From the NCBI GenBank assembly GCA_002440905.1, contig DJWA01000010.1:1-6051 (forward strand): a stretch of DNA of 6,051 nucleotides, in the 5' to 3' direction. Of this stretch, positions 1 to 5,989 are shown piece after piece. Position 1 is the stretch's first letter; each line of letters starts with the position of its first letter. The DNA is from Candidatus Roizmanbacteria bacterium UBA6242 (lineage in GTDB: Bacteria; Patescibacteriota; Microgenomatia; UBA1406; GWC2-37-13). Under the pieces are notes generated by a model, which saw only the letters and a list, made by a program, of their open reading frames with translations, was not told where the DNA came from and did not search any database. The translations under genes were made by a program, and so were the position numbers.

Positions 1-1
1 G

Positions 2-454
2 GGTCAGGCTAATGGCTTGTGTTTTGCGGTTGAGGACGGAATAACCCTTCCCCCTTCTTTGAAAAACATTTTTAAGGAGATTAAGAATGATTTGGGAGTT
101 GAGCCTTTAATGTCCGGCGATCTTTCGCGCTGGGCCAGCCAAGGAGTGCTTATGATCAATAGCGTCCTGACGGTTGCCGCCGGATCCCCTGCTTCCCACG
201 CCGGGTTAGGCTGGGAGAAGTTCACCGACGCTGTGATTGCGGCCTTAAACGAAAAAAGGAAAAATGTCGTCTACCTCCTTTGGGGAAAATATGCCCAGAA
301 CAAAGGTCAAGTTATTGACCGGGAGAAAAACCTGGTTCTGACCTCGGCCCACCCCTCACCCTTTTCAGCGACGTTATTTTTTGGCAATCACCATTTCTCT
401 CTATGTAACAAATACTTAACAGACAATGGTCTTGAACCTATAGACTGGAGATAA
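2..454 (+). CDS. ung: Uracil-DNA glycosylase, family 1 (5' partial)
   Basis: This enzyme removes uracil from DNA as the first step of base excision repair. The visible 150 residues open with GQANGLCF, which in family-1 UDGs lies directly after the GQDPYH catalytic motif. The catalytic Asp and about 70 N-terminal residues are therefore upstream of the window; the full family length is about 225 residues. Also visible are PPSLKNIFKEI, the core LMINSVLTV...SHAGLGWEKFTDAVI, LLWGKYAQ, and the DNA-intercalation motif HPSPFSA, whose His (codon 350-352) corresponds to E. coli His187. The C-terminus EPIDWR is typical. A TTG at 17 is an internal Leu codon (NGL), not the start, because homology continues to the window edge. 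It ends TAA, 2 bases before the DUF1653 gene, so the two are probably cotranscribed. Nothing visible suggests inactivation. Confidence 0.97.
   Translation, partial: GQANGLCFAVEDGITLPPSLKNIFKEIKNDLGVEPLMSGDLSRWASQGVLMINSVLTVAAGSPASHAGLGWEKFTDAVIAALNEKRKNVVYLLWGKYAQNKGQVIDREKNLVLTSAHPSPFSATLFFGNHHFSLCNKYLTDNGLEPIDWR
447..450 (+). promoter_or_regulatory. Shine-Dalgarno GGAG for the DUF1653 gene
   Basis: GGAG lies inside the last codons of the glycosylase gene, 6 bases before the ATG at 457. This spacing favours 457 over the in-frame ATG at 466, which would be 15 bases away. It shows that at least some genes here use conventional Shine-Dalgarno initiation. Confidence 0.6.
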
Positions 455-456
455 CC

Positions 457-696
457 ATGACAACTATGAAAGAAATTAAAAAAGGAAAATATCGACATTA
501 CAAGGGTAAATACTACGAAGTAGTTGGAGTCGCGCTCCATAGCGAGACCCTTGAGGAGGTGGTTGTGTACAAGGCATTATACAAATCCGTAGAATTCGGC
601 GATTTCTCTCTCTGGGTAAGACCAGCCAAAATGTTTGTCGAAAAAGTAAAGGTCGCCGGTAAGACTATCCCAAGATTCAAATACATCGGCAAATAG
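457..696 (+). CDS. DUF1653 domain protein
   Basis: This is a small (79-residue) soluble protein that is essentially one DUF1653 domain (PF07866). Family hallmarks appear in order: KGKYRHYKGKYYEVVGVALHS (roughly residues 9-29), ETLEEVVVYKALY (30-42), LWVRPAKMFVE (52-62), and the ending GKTIPRFKYI. The family folds as a small beta-rich unit and its molecular function is not established. There is no signal peptide, membrane segment or cysteine cluster. The start at 457 is chosen for its GGAG; 466 is a possible alternative and would remove only three residues. It begins 2 bases after the glycosylase stop, so it is probably cotranscribed with it. A repair-related role from this neighbour is only a guess. 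It ends with TAG, whereas the other complete genes end with TAA. Confidence 0.9.
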   Translation: MTTMKEIKKGKYRHYKGKYYEVVGVALHSETLEEVVVYKALYKSVEFGDFSLWVRPAKMFVEKVKVAGKTIPRFKYIGK

Positions 697-713
697 TCGG
701 AGGTTGATTAATT

Positions 714-722
714 TGTTATAAT
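714..722 (+). promoter_or_regulatory. Extended -10 promoter TGTTATAAT, probably leaderless
   Basis: A perfect TATAAT (717-722) is preceded by TG with one intervening base, which gives a textbook extended -10 element. No TTGACA-like -35 is seen 16-18 bases upstream, which extended -10 promoters can tolerate. Only 8 bases separate it from the ATG at 731, so transcription would begin at or just before the start codon. It lies in the widest intergenic gap of the window (34 bases), where a new transcription unit is plausible. Confidence 0.6.
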
Positions 723-730
723 CATTCTTA

Positions 731-1570
731 ATGAAAATCTTGGTACTCGGAGCCAGTAGTTATGTCGGAGCCCGGATATATTTTGACCTTCAAAAAAAAT
801 ACGAGGTCGTCGGCACTTACGCCAACAATAGGCTCTCCGAAAAGCTTCATCATTTGGATATTACCGACAGGCAAAAAGTCTCGGAGTTGATATCTGAAGT
901 CAAACCCGACTTAATTGTTCACTCAGCAAACAACGCCAATGCCAGATGGTGCGAGGCCAACCCGGAAGCGGCCGAGCTTTTGAATGTTACCAGTACGGGA
1001 TACATCGTTGAAGCAGCCGATGCCATAAACGCCAAACTTGTATATATATCCTCATTTGCCGCCATGAACGTCGGCAACGTTTATGGAAGAAGCAAACTCC
1101 AGTCGGAAAACATCGCCAAGAAAACCAAAGCCGGTTGGATCATTCTCAGGCCGTCATATATTGTCGGGTTCAGTCCCAATACTACAAACGACCGTCCCTT
1201 CAACAGACTTTTAAGGAATCTCGACGACCATGTTAAGGCGGAGTACGACACCTCATGGAAGTTTCAGGTCACCTGGGTAGGCCATCTTTCGGAAGTGATT
1301 GATGGTTGTATAGAAAAGAATATGTACAAGAAGTTGATACCGGTTGCGGCTCAGGAGCTCAAATCGAGATTTGACGTTGCCCACGATATCCTCACTCCTT
1401 TCGGGGTAACCGTCTATCCTGTAGACAAGAAGGATAATCTACCGGTTACAAAGGATGACCTGTTTAAGCTTAAAACACTCGAGTTGCCGGTCTACAGTTA
1501 TAAAGAAATTGTTGACAAGATTATTGCCGAAATCAAAGTCAGGAATACCTTCACCATTTCTCGGATATAA
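731..1570 (+). CDS. RmlD-like extended SDR (sugar-nucleotide reductase/epimerase family)
   Basis: This is a 279-residue cytoplasmic NAD(P)-dependent oxidoreductase of the extended short-chain dehydrogenase type, closest in style to dTDP-4-dehydrorhamnose reductase (RmlD, PF04321). An N-terminal Rossmann strand and loop, MKILVLGASSYVG, binds the cofactor. HLDITD (41-46) matches the acidic base-contact region. SS at 107-108 with Y118-G-R-S-K122 supplies the catalytic Ser/Tyr/Lys set, and YGRSKLQSE follows the RmlD pattern YGxSKLxGE. NVTSTG (85-90) is the usual helix motif. The cofactor loop reads GxxSxxG, so the usual central Gly is Ser10. The exact substrate cannot be read from sequence; RmlD is the best guess, but no RmlA, B or C neighbours are visible. 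The start is fixed by the Rossmann motif and by the -10 box. The gene ends 8 bases before the M15 gene, and its stop codon lies within that gene's -10 box. Confidence 0.9.
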   Translation: MKILVLGASSYVGARIYFDLQKKYEVVGTYANNRLSEKLHHLDITDRQKVSELISEVKPDLIVHSANNANARWCEANPEAAELLNVTSTGYIVEAADAINAKLVYISSFAAMNVGNVYGRSKLQSENIAKKTKAGWIILRPSYIVGFSPNTTNDRPFNRLLRNLDDHVKAEYDTSWKFQVTWVGHLSEVIDGCIEKNMYKKLIPVAAQELKSRFDVAHDILTPFGVTVYPVDKKDNLPVTKDDLFKLKTLELPVYSYKEIVDKIIAEIKVRNTFTISRI

Positions 1571-1571
1571 T
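1566..1571 (+). promoter_or_regulatory. TATAAT -10 box overlapping a stop codon, probably leaderless
   Basis: A perfect TATAAT spans the last bases of the SDR gene, and its internal TAA (1568-1570) is that gene's stop codon. Seven bases separate it from the ATG at 1579, which has no Shine-Dalgarno sequence. No -35 is recognisable at the normal distance; a TTGACA at 1512-1517 is about 48 bases upstream and too far away. The spacing predicts a start at or next to the ATG. Confidence 0.5.
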
Positions 1572-1578
1572 TTATCTA

Positions 1579-2598
1579 ATGGCCAAAAAGATTATTCTCG
1601 GGATTGTTCTTTCGCTTCTTTTGACTTTAACCGTCACCAACCTGTTTTTCTTCAAGGGTGTTCCTAAAGTCAACGCATTGAAAGTGAAAAGGATGGCGCA
1701 GAACTTAAGGGACGAAGCGGTCATTCTCAGAAACACCCTTACCTACAAGCTGTCATCGAATAAAATAGATTACGATCAGGTCTTAGATAGTTCTGGTATG
1801 ACTTTTGAATTTGATGATTCGGCAATCACCCCCATTCCCGTCCAAGAATTAACACCTCTTCCGACTATTCCCCTTCCTACTCTTGAACCCCCAACGCCTA
1901 CAGATATTCCGGAACCTGAACCGACAAAACCGGTACTAACCGGCGTCCCCAAGGCGACTTCAACTCTGGCTCCGACTAATAAACCGACCAAGGCCCCAAA
2001 AGCAACCCCCACCCCTGTCCCGACAGAAAAACCCAAGAACGATCCCCTATTAATTACAAACCCGCTTGACCAGCCGTATTATAATCCGAGGTTGGCGTAC
2101 AAGTGTTACAATTCCGAAAAGTTTATTGAAGTATATGGAGGCGGAGGTACCGGCGGCGCTTGCTACGCCAACGCCAAAGCATACGTTGACCGCAACTTAA
2201 CCTCGGTCTCAATTATGGGCAAATCGATAACCGTCCATAAGGATGCCTATCCGTATTTCCAGGCAGTCGCCAACAAGCTAAAGAATTTCAATGATTATAA
2301 GATAAATACGATCGGCGCCTACGTTTTTAGGTGTAACGTTAATGCCTCCTCCGTTGACCGGTTTGACCTATGTGCTGAAGGCTGTGTTTTATCGGCTCAT
2401 GCTTTCGGGATTGCCGTTGATATCAACTGGGAAGAGAACTGCAATGGCTGTGACGAGTACGATATGCCTCGCGAAATTATTGATGCCTTTGAGTCATACG
2501 GTTTCAGATGGGGCGGAAGGTATAAGTCGGTCTTTGGATCAAAGATTGACCCGATGCACTTCGAGCTCATGGTTGATTTATGCCGAGATGTCGTTTAA
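1579..2598 (+). CDS. Membrane-anchored M15-type D-Ala-D-Ala carboxypeptidase-like protein
   Basis: This 339-residue envelope protein probably trims or remodels peptidoglycan peptides as a zinc metallopeptidase. A charged start (MAKK) and a hydrophobic stretch at about 5-26 form a signal anchor. A polar, probably helical segment follows (about 34-65), then a Pro/Thr-rich linker (84-156), then the catalytic domain (about 157-339). The domain carries SAHAFGIAVD (272-281), the M15 zinc signature SxHxxGxAxD with His274 and Asp281 as ligands. FRWGG and DPMHFE follow, with His327 as the third ligand and Asp324 at the catalytic acid position, as in the M15_4/VanY-like (PF13539) group. All eight cysteines (176, 195, 252, 265, 269, 288, 291, 335) lie in this domain and none in the anchor or linker, which suggests up to four extracytoplasmic disulfides. 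An endopeptidase specificity instead of D,D-carboxypeptidase is possible. It starts 8 bases after the SDR gene with no Shine-Dalgarno. Confidence 0.9.
   Translation: MAKKIILGIVLSLLLTLTVTNLFFFKGVPKVNALKVKRMAQNLRDEAVILRNTLTYKLSSNKIDYDQVLDSSGMTFEFDDSAITPIPVQELTPLPTIPLPTLEPPTPTDIPEPEPTKPVLTGVPKATSTLAPTNKPTKAPKATPTPVPTEKPKNDPLLITNPLDQPYYNPRLAYKCYNSEKFIEVYGGGGTGGACYANAKAYVDRNLTSVSIMGKSITVHKDAYPYFQAVANKLKNFNDYKINTIGAYVFRCNVNASSVDRFDLCAEGCVLSAHAFGIAVDINWEENCNGCDEYDMPREIIDAFESYGFRWGGRYKSVFGSKIDPMHFELMVDLCRDVV
1828..2046 (+). other. Pro/Thr-rich low-complexity linker within the M15 gene
   Basis: About 73 codons encode irregular Pro-Thr units such as TPLPTIPLPTLEPPTPT and ATPTPVPTEKP, with scattered Lys and Glu. 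This composition is typical of extended, often glycosylated spacers that hold an extracellular domain away from the membrane. The repeat is degenerate at the DNA level and is not a tandem array, although such tracts can vary in length between strains. Confidence 0.85.
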
Positions 2599-2599
2599 T
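2594..2599 (+). promoter_or_regulatory. TTTAAT -10-like box overlapping a stop codon
   Basis: TTTAAT matches TATAAT at five of six positions. It contains the start of the M15 gene's TAA stop (2596-2598) and ends 8 bases before the ATG at 2608, the same spacing as at 714-722. The ATG has no Shine-Dalgarno. AT-rich stop regions yield such boxes easily, so this is weaker than the two perfect TATAAT sites. Confidence 0.3.
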
Positions 2600-2607
2600 A
2601 TAAGTCT

Positions 2608-3546
2608 ATGACAGTTAATGAGGCTATCCTGCGATTCCTGGAGTACTGCGAACTTGATCGAAACCTCTCCCTTAAGACCGTCCGTATGTACGGGTACTAT
2701 CTTAACTTCTTCAAGTCCTGGCTCACCGCCTTCTCTAAGGACAAGGATTTCGAAGTTGAAAAAATAGATGACAATACCGTCAGAAACTTCAGATTATTCA
2801 TAAGTCACGAATATAAGAATCCGTTTAAGGGTGTCCTGAAGCGCCAAACTCAAAACTACTTCCTGGTAGCACTCCGGAGCTTCCTCCGCTACCTCATTAA
2901 ACAGAAGATGGCGGTACTGTCCCCTGAAATGATAGAATTGGGTAAAAGTCGTGATCGAAACATCAAGTTTTTATCGCCAGAAGAGCTCGAACGGCTTTTT
3001 AAGATAATCGACATTAAGGATAAGATCGGTATCCGCGACCGGGCAATTCTTGAGGTTTTATTCTCGACCGGTCTGCGTGTTTCTGAGCTTACGGCCTTAA
3101 ACCGTGAGCAGATCAATCTTCAATCAGGAGAATTTGGTATTATCGGGAAGGGTGGCAAGGCCAGAGTCGTCTTTTTGTCAAAACGAGCCAAGGAGTGGCT
3201 CCAAAAATACATGGGTACGAGAAACGACGCCTTCCAACCTCTGTTTATCAGGTACTCAGGACCAACGGCCGGGTCGGATTTGACACCGGAGAAGCTTCGT
3301 CTTTCCGTAAGGTCGATTGAACGGATGCTTGACAAGCACCGCAAGAAGGCAGGAATTTTATTTAGAATAGGACCACATGTACTAAGGCATTCATATGCCA
3401 CCGACCTTCTCTCCCATGGCGCCGACTTAAGATCGGTCCAGGAGATGCTCGGGCACAAGAATATTTCAACGACCCAGATCTACACCCATGTCACAAATGT
3501 TAGGCTTAAGGAAATCCATGAGAAGTTCCATTCGGGCAACAAATAA
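2608..3546 (+). CDS. Xer-type tyrosine recombinase
   Basis: This 312-residue site-specific recombinase is of the XerC/XerD type, whose usual role is resolving chromosome dimers at dif during division. Residues about 1-100 form the SAM-like N-terminal DNA-binding domain (LDRNLSLKTVRMYGYYL). The catalytic domain starts near 118 (KFLSPEELERLF). The full active site is visible: Arg157 (STGLRVSEL), Lys181 (GKGGKAR), His257 and Arg260 (HVLRH), His283 (LGHKN) and the nucleophile Tyr292 (IYTHV). Length is close to the usual 295-305, with a short C-terminal tail. No recombination-directionality factor or phage gene is nearby and the neighbours are housekeeping or envelope genes, so a chromosomal Xer protein is more likely than a phage integrase. 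XerC and XerD cannot be separated by eye. The gene starts 9 bases after the M15 stop, and its TAA overlaps the next ATG by one base (TAATG). Confidence 0.96.
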   Translation: MTVNEAILRFLEYCELDRNLSLKTVRMYGYYLNFFKSWLTAFSKDKDFEVEKIDDNTVRNFRLFISHEYKNPFKGVLKRQTQNYFLVALRSFLRYLIKQKMAVLSPEMIELGKSRDRNIKFLSPEELERLFKIIDIKDKIGIRDRAILEVLFSTGLRVSELTALNREQINLQSGEFGIIGKGGKARVVFLSKRAKEWLQKYMGTRNDAFQPLFIRYSGPTAGSDLTPEKLRLSVRSIERMLDKHRKKAGILFRIGPHVLRHSYATDLLSHGADLRSVQEMLGHKNISTTQIYTHVTNVRLKEIHEKFHSGNK

Positions 3547-5090
3547 TGAAACGTTTAAACATTGTAGGATTTATAAAAAAGTATAGAATTGAAGTTTTGT
3601 TGGCAATTTCAATTACGATATTCATCGTCGTATTCTCCTATTTAAGCCACAAGCGGTACAATACCCTACACTCCTATTATTACGACCTTGGGATTATGAA
3701 CCAGGTTGTCGACAATACGTCAAGAGGGCGTTTTCTTGAGATGACCAACCAGCAGTTGGGGGAAAACGTCAACAGGCTGGCGATCCACTTCGATCCCATT
3801 CTTGCGGCATTTGCTCCTTTCTATCTTTTGTGGCGGGACCCGACAATACTCCTGATAGGTCAGGCGGTTGTACTCGGGCTTGGCGCATTGGCGGTTTATC
3901 TTTTGTCGATTAAGATCCTAAAGAAAAAATCGATAAGCCTGTTGATGGCCGTCCTTTACCTTTTGTACTTTCAGGTCCAAAGAGCCGTCCTTTTCGATTT
4001 CCACGCGGTTGTCCTTTCAACGACCTTTCTCCTTTTCGCCTTTTATTTTATGGAGTCAAAAAAGAAGCTGCCATATTTTCTTTTCCTTTTGCTGGCGCTA
4101 CTTACGAAAGAGCACGTTGGGATGGTAGTTATGATGCTTGGTATATATCTTGTCTTCGTCAAAAAAGAAATCAAAATGGGGTTAATGACCGCCGCCTTGG
4201 GTCTGATGTTTTTTGTCGCAACCGTTTATGTCACTATCCCCTACTTTCGCCAACAGGACCACTTTGCTCTAAGGTATTTTGAAGAATTCGGAGACAGCCC
4301 CTCAAAGATTTTCGTAAATATCTTGACCCACCCGCTGGTAACTTTAAGAAAGGTCTTTTCAACGGACGCAATCGATTACTTCATGAGGCTGGTCAATCCC
4401 CTATTTTTTGCTCTGTTTTCGCCCCTGACATTTATGATCTCTCTTCCGGAATGGGCCATAAACATCTTGAGCATCAACGCCAACATGAGGGGTTACTACT
4501 TCCACTACAGTTCCCTAATCGTGCCGACGCTTTTTTACGGACTGATCCTCGGCTACCGGAACTTCGAGAAGTTGGTAAAGAACAATACCGTCAAGACGGC
4601 GGTATTTGTTGTTTTTATTATCGCCAACGTAGTTTCGTTCTATAGATACAATCCCGTACCTGCAGCTTTGGTCAAAAACCCCGTCGGCTACAAAGAGATC
4701 GACCCAATAAAGAAAAATACCTTAAGGATCTTAAGGGAGAAACTCAAAGACGAGGATATTCGGCTTTCAACGACACCAAGGTTGGCGCCATTTTTTACAA
4801 ACAGAAAATACTACCACAACTTCCTTTTCGACAGCGCTTACTCGCAGATGGGACAGACCGAGGAGGACGTAATGAAATCTAAATTGGGAAGCTATCAAGG
4901 CTATGATTATGTTATCATAGACCGTGGAGAGATTAGGGATTTGGCGTCAGGCGACCTGACCGTCAAGTTCTATGTCAATCTCAGGGAAAATAAAGATTAT
5001 TTCCAGGTGGCAACCGACGACCACGACATTGAGGTCTACACCAAAGAGGCAAACCGCAAGTCGTCAAAGGTCAATGACACCGATTTCTAA
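3546..5090 (+). CDS. DUF2079 polytopic membrane protein, probable GT-C-like glycosyltransferase
   Basis: This is a 514-residue integral membrane protein. A first membrane helix (about 15-34) leads to an outer loop with YYDLGIMNQ (Asp47), N76RLAIHFDPIL (His81, Asp83), then several helices to about 365, with DFHA (151-154) and LLTKEHVG (185-192) between them. These are the motifs I associate with DUF2079 (PF09852). The acidic DLG in the first outer loop and the overall topology resemble GT-C transferases, which move sugars from polyprenyl phosphates onto acceptors outside the membrane. Activity is inferred, not established for the family. The last 130 residues are mostly soluble (DIRLSTTPRLAPFFTNRKYY, YDYVIIDRGE), like the extracytoplasmic tail of such proteins. 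Translation probably couples to the recombinase through TAATG, since no strong Shine-Dalgarno is visible. The GT2 gene follows after 7 bases. Confidence 0.85.
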   Translation: MKRLNIVGFIKKYRIEVLLAISITIFIVVFSYLSHKRYNTLHSYYYDLGIMNQVVDNTSRGRFLEMTNQQLGENVNRLAIHFDPILAAFAPFYLLWRDPTILLIGQAVVLGLGALAVYLLSIKILKKKSISLLMAVLYLLYFQVQRAVLFDFHAVVLSTTFLLFAFYFMESKKKLPYFLFLLLALLTKEHVGMVVMMLGIYLVFVKKEIKMGLMTAALGLMFFVATVYVTIPYFRQQDHFALRYFEEFGDSPSKIFVNILTHPLVTLRKVFSTDAIDYFMRLVNPLFFALFSPLTFMISLPEWAINILSINANMRGYYFHYSSLIVPTLFYGLILGYRNFEKLVKNNTVKTAVFVVFIIANVVSFYRYNPVPAALVKNPVGYKEIDPIKKNTLRILREKLKDEDIRLSTTPRLAPFFTNRKYYHNFLFDSAYSQMGQTEEDVMKSKLGSYQGYDYVIIDRGEIRDLASGDLTVKFYVNLRENKDYFQVATDDHDIEVYTKEANRKSSKVNDTDF

Positions 5091-5097
5091 AAACAAT

Positions 5098-5985
5098 ATG
5101 ATCTCAGTCATAATTCCTTTCTACAACGAGAAGAAAAACCTACCGGTCCTATTGGACAAGTTGACCCGTGAATTCAAGGGGCTCAAAAAGACCTTTGAGA
5201 TCGTGTTGGTCGATGACGGCTCAAATGACGGAGGGAGTCTCCTTATAAAGGAAAGCGCTGAAGTTAAGATGGTACGGCACAGGAAAAGGTTTGGTAAAGG
5301 CCAAGCCTTGAAAACCGGTCTTGACGCCTCAAAGGGAGACATAATCGTATTCATGGATGCCGACCTGCAGAACGATCCCAAGGACCTGTCCAAAATGCTT
5401 GAGAAATTGGATCAAGGGTTCGACCTAGTCAACGGCATAAGGACTCCCCGCCACAGCGAGAATCTAATTCTTGGATCGTACTCGTTTTTTGCCGAAAAGC
5501 TTTTGAAAACATTTCTAGAATCCCCGTATTCCGACATAAACTGTGGATTCAAAGTTTTCAGACGCAAGGTCCTTAGCGGATTTGTTTTCTACGGAAACAA
5601 TTTTAGGTTTTTCCCCTTGGGCGTCTTTTACGCCGGATACAAGGTGACGGAGCTTCCGGTCACCAACAATCCCCGGCTCCACGGCAAAAGCAAATTCGGA
5701 CCCGGAAAACTAATGGTCGGGATTTTTGACACCATGACAGCCTATTTTATATACAAATTCGCCGAAAGGCCCCTGCATTTTTTTGGCCCTATCGGAGGAG
5801 CACTTTTTTTTGCCGGTTTTGCGGTATCATTATATTTGACGGTCGAAAGGCTGTTCTTCCAGGTTCTTTTGGTCAACCGGCCCCTGCTTTGGCTTGGGGT
5901 ATTGTTGATCATAATCGGTATCCAGGTCACAATGACCGGGATCATCGGCGAGCTGGTTGTTTATATAAACAAAAAAAAGGAATAA
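5098..5985 (+). CDS. GT2 glycosyltransferase, polyprenyl-phosphate sugar synthase-like (DPM1/GtrB type)
   Basis: This 295-residue enzyme probably transfers a sugar from a nucleotide sugar to a polyprenyl phosphate on the cytoplasmic face. The GT-A fold begins at once with ISVIIPFYNEKKN. VDDGS holds Asp39 and Asp40, FMDADLQNDP holds the metal-binding DxD (Asp87, Asp89), and DINCGFKVFRR (146-156) and NNPRLHGKSKFG (190-201) are typical of dolichol-phosphate-mannose-synthase and GtrB-like enzymes. Two C-terminal membrane helices (about 227-247 and 263-288) anchor it, and it ends KKKE. The start at 5098 is chosen because the fold begins there. An in-frame ATG at 5074 would add eight residues and overlap the DUF2079 gene by 17 bases; AAAGG (5066-5070) sits only 3 bases before it, so this alternative is weak but not excluded. 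The sugar donor cannot be read from sequence. Confidence 0.94.
   Translation: MISVIIPFYNEKKNLPVLLDKLTREFKGLKKTFEIVLVDDGSNDGGSLLIKESAEVKMVRHRKRFGKGQALKTGLDASKGDIIVFMDADLQNDPKDLSKMLEKLDQGFDLVNGIRTPRHSENLILGSYSFFAEKLLKTFLESPYSDINCGFKVFRRKVLSGFVFYGNNFRFFPLGVFYAGYKVTELPVTNNPRLHGKSKFGPGKLMVGIFDTMTAYFIYKFAERPLHFFGPIGGALFFAGFAVSLYLTVERLFFQVLLVNRPLLWLGVLLIIIGIQVTMTGIIGELVVYINKKKE
5977..5981 (+). promoter_or_regulatory. Shine-Dalgarno AAGGA for the downstream partial gene
   Basis: AAGGA lies at the end of the GT2 gene, 8 bases before the ATG at 5990. It supports that start and conventional initiation there. A TATAAT at 5986-5991 overlaps the ATG itself and so cannot be this gene's -10 box. Confidence 0.6.
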
Positions 5986-5989
5986 TATA

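Noticed and set aside
699..721. GGAGG followed 9 bases later by TTG-TTA-TAA, a possible two-codon leader ORF before the SDR gene.
   Set aside because: Such a tiny ORF cannot be supported from sequence alone, and the same bases form a convincing extended -10 promoter.
1512..1517. Perfect TTGACA hexamer upstream of the M15 gene.
   Set aside because: It is about 48 bases from the TATAAT at 1566, far beyond the 16-18 base spacing of a promoter, and it lies in SDR codons (VDK).
1776..2036. Long open frame on the - strand across the Pro/Thr linker, rich in Gly and Val.
   Set aside because: It is the mirror of a Pro/Thr-biased coding region, has no domain character, and is fully explained by the M15 gene.
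2608..3546. The recombinase as an integrase marking a mobile element or integron.
   Set aside because: It has normal Xer length and motifs. There are no adjacent tRNA, attachment-site repeats, cassette array, excisionase or phage genes, and the neighbours are housekeeping and envelope genes.
4897..4924. Inverted repeat with 7-base arms (CTATGAT / ATCATAG) and a 6-base centre, resembling the arm-6-arm layout of Xer dif sites, on the same strand as a Xer gene.
   Set aside because: It lies inside the DUF2079 coding sequence (YDYVIID), the arms do not follow known dif arm sequences beyond a short TTATGTTA match, and 7-base arms arise by chance at this scale. It also lacks the U tail of a terminator.
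5778..5811. T7 (5778-5784) and T8 (5804-5811) runs in the GT2 gene that could act as slippage-prone phase-variation tracts.
   Set aside because: They encode Phe-rich membrane helices and are short; the reading frame is intact through both.
454..5985. No gene ends in TGA (six TAA, one TAG), which recalls the UGA-to-Gly code of some CPR lineages.
   Set aside because: No in-frame TGA codon occurs in any gene, and seven stops are too few to infer recoding.
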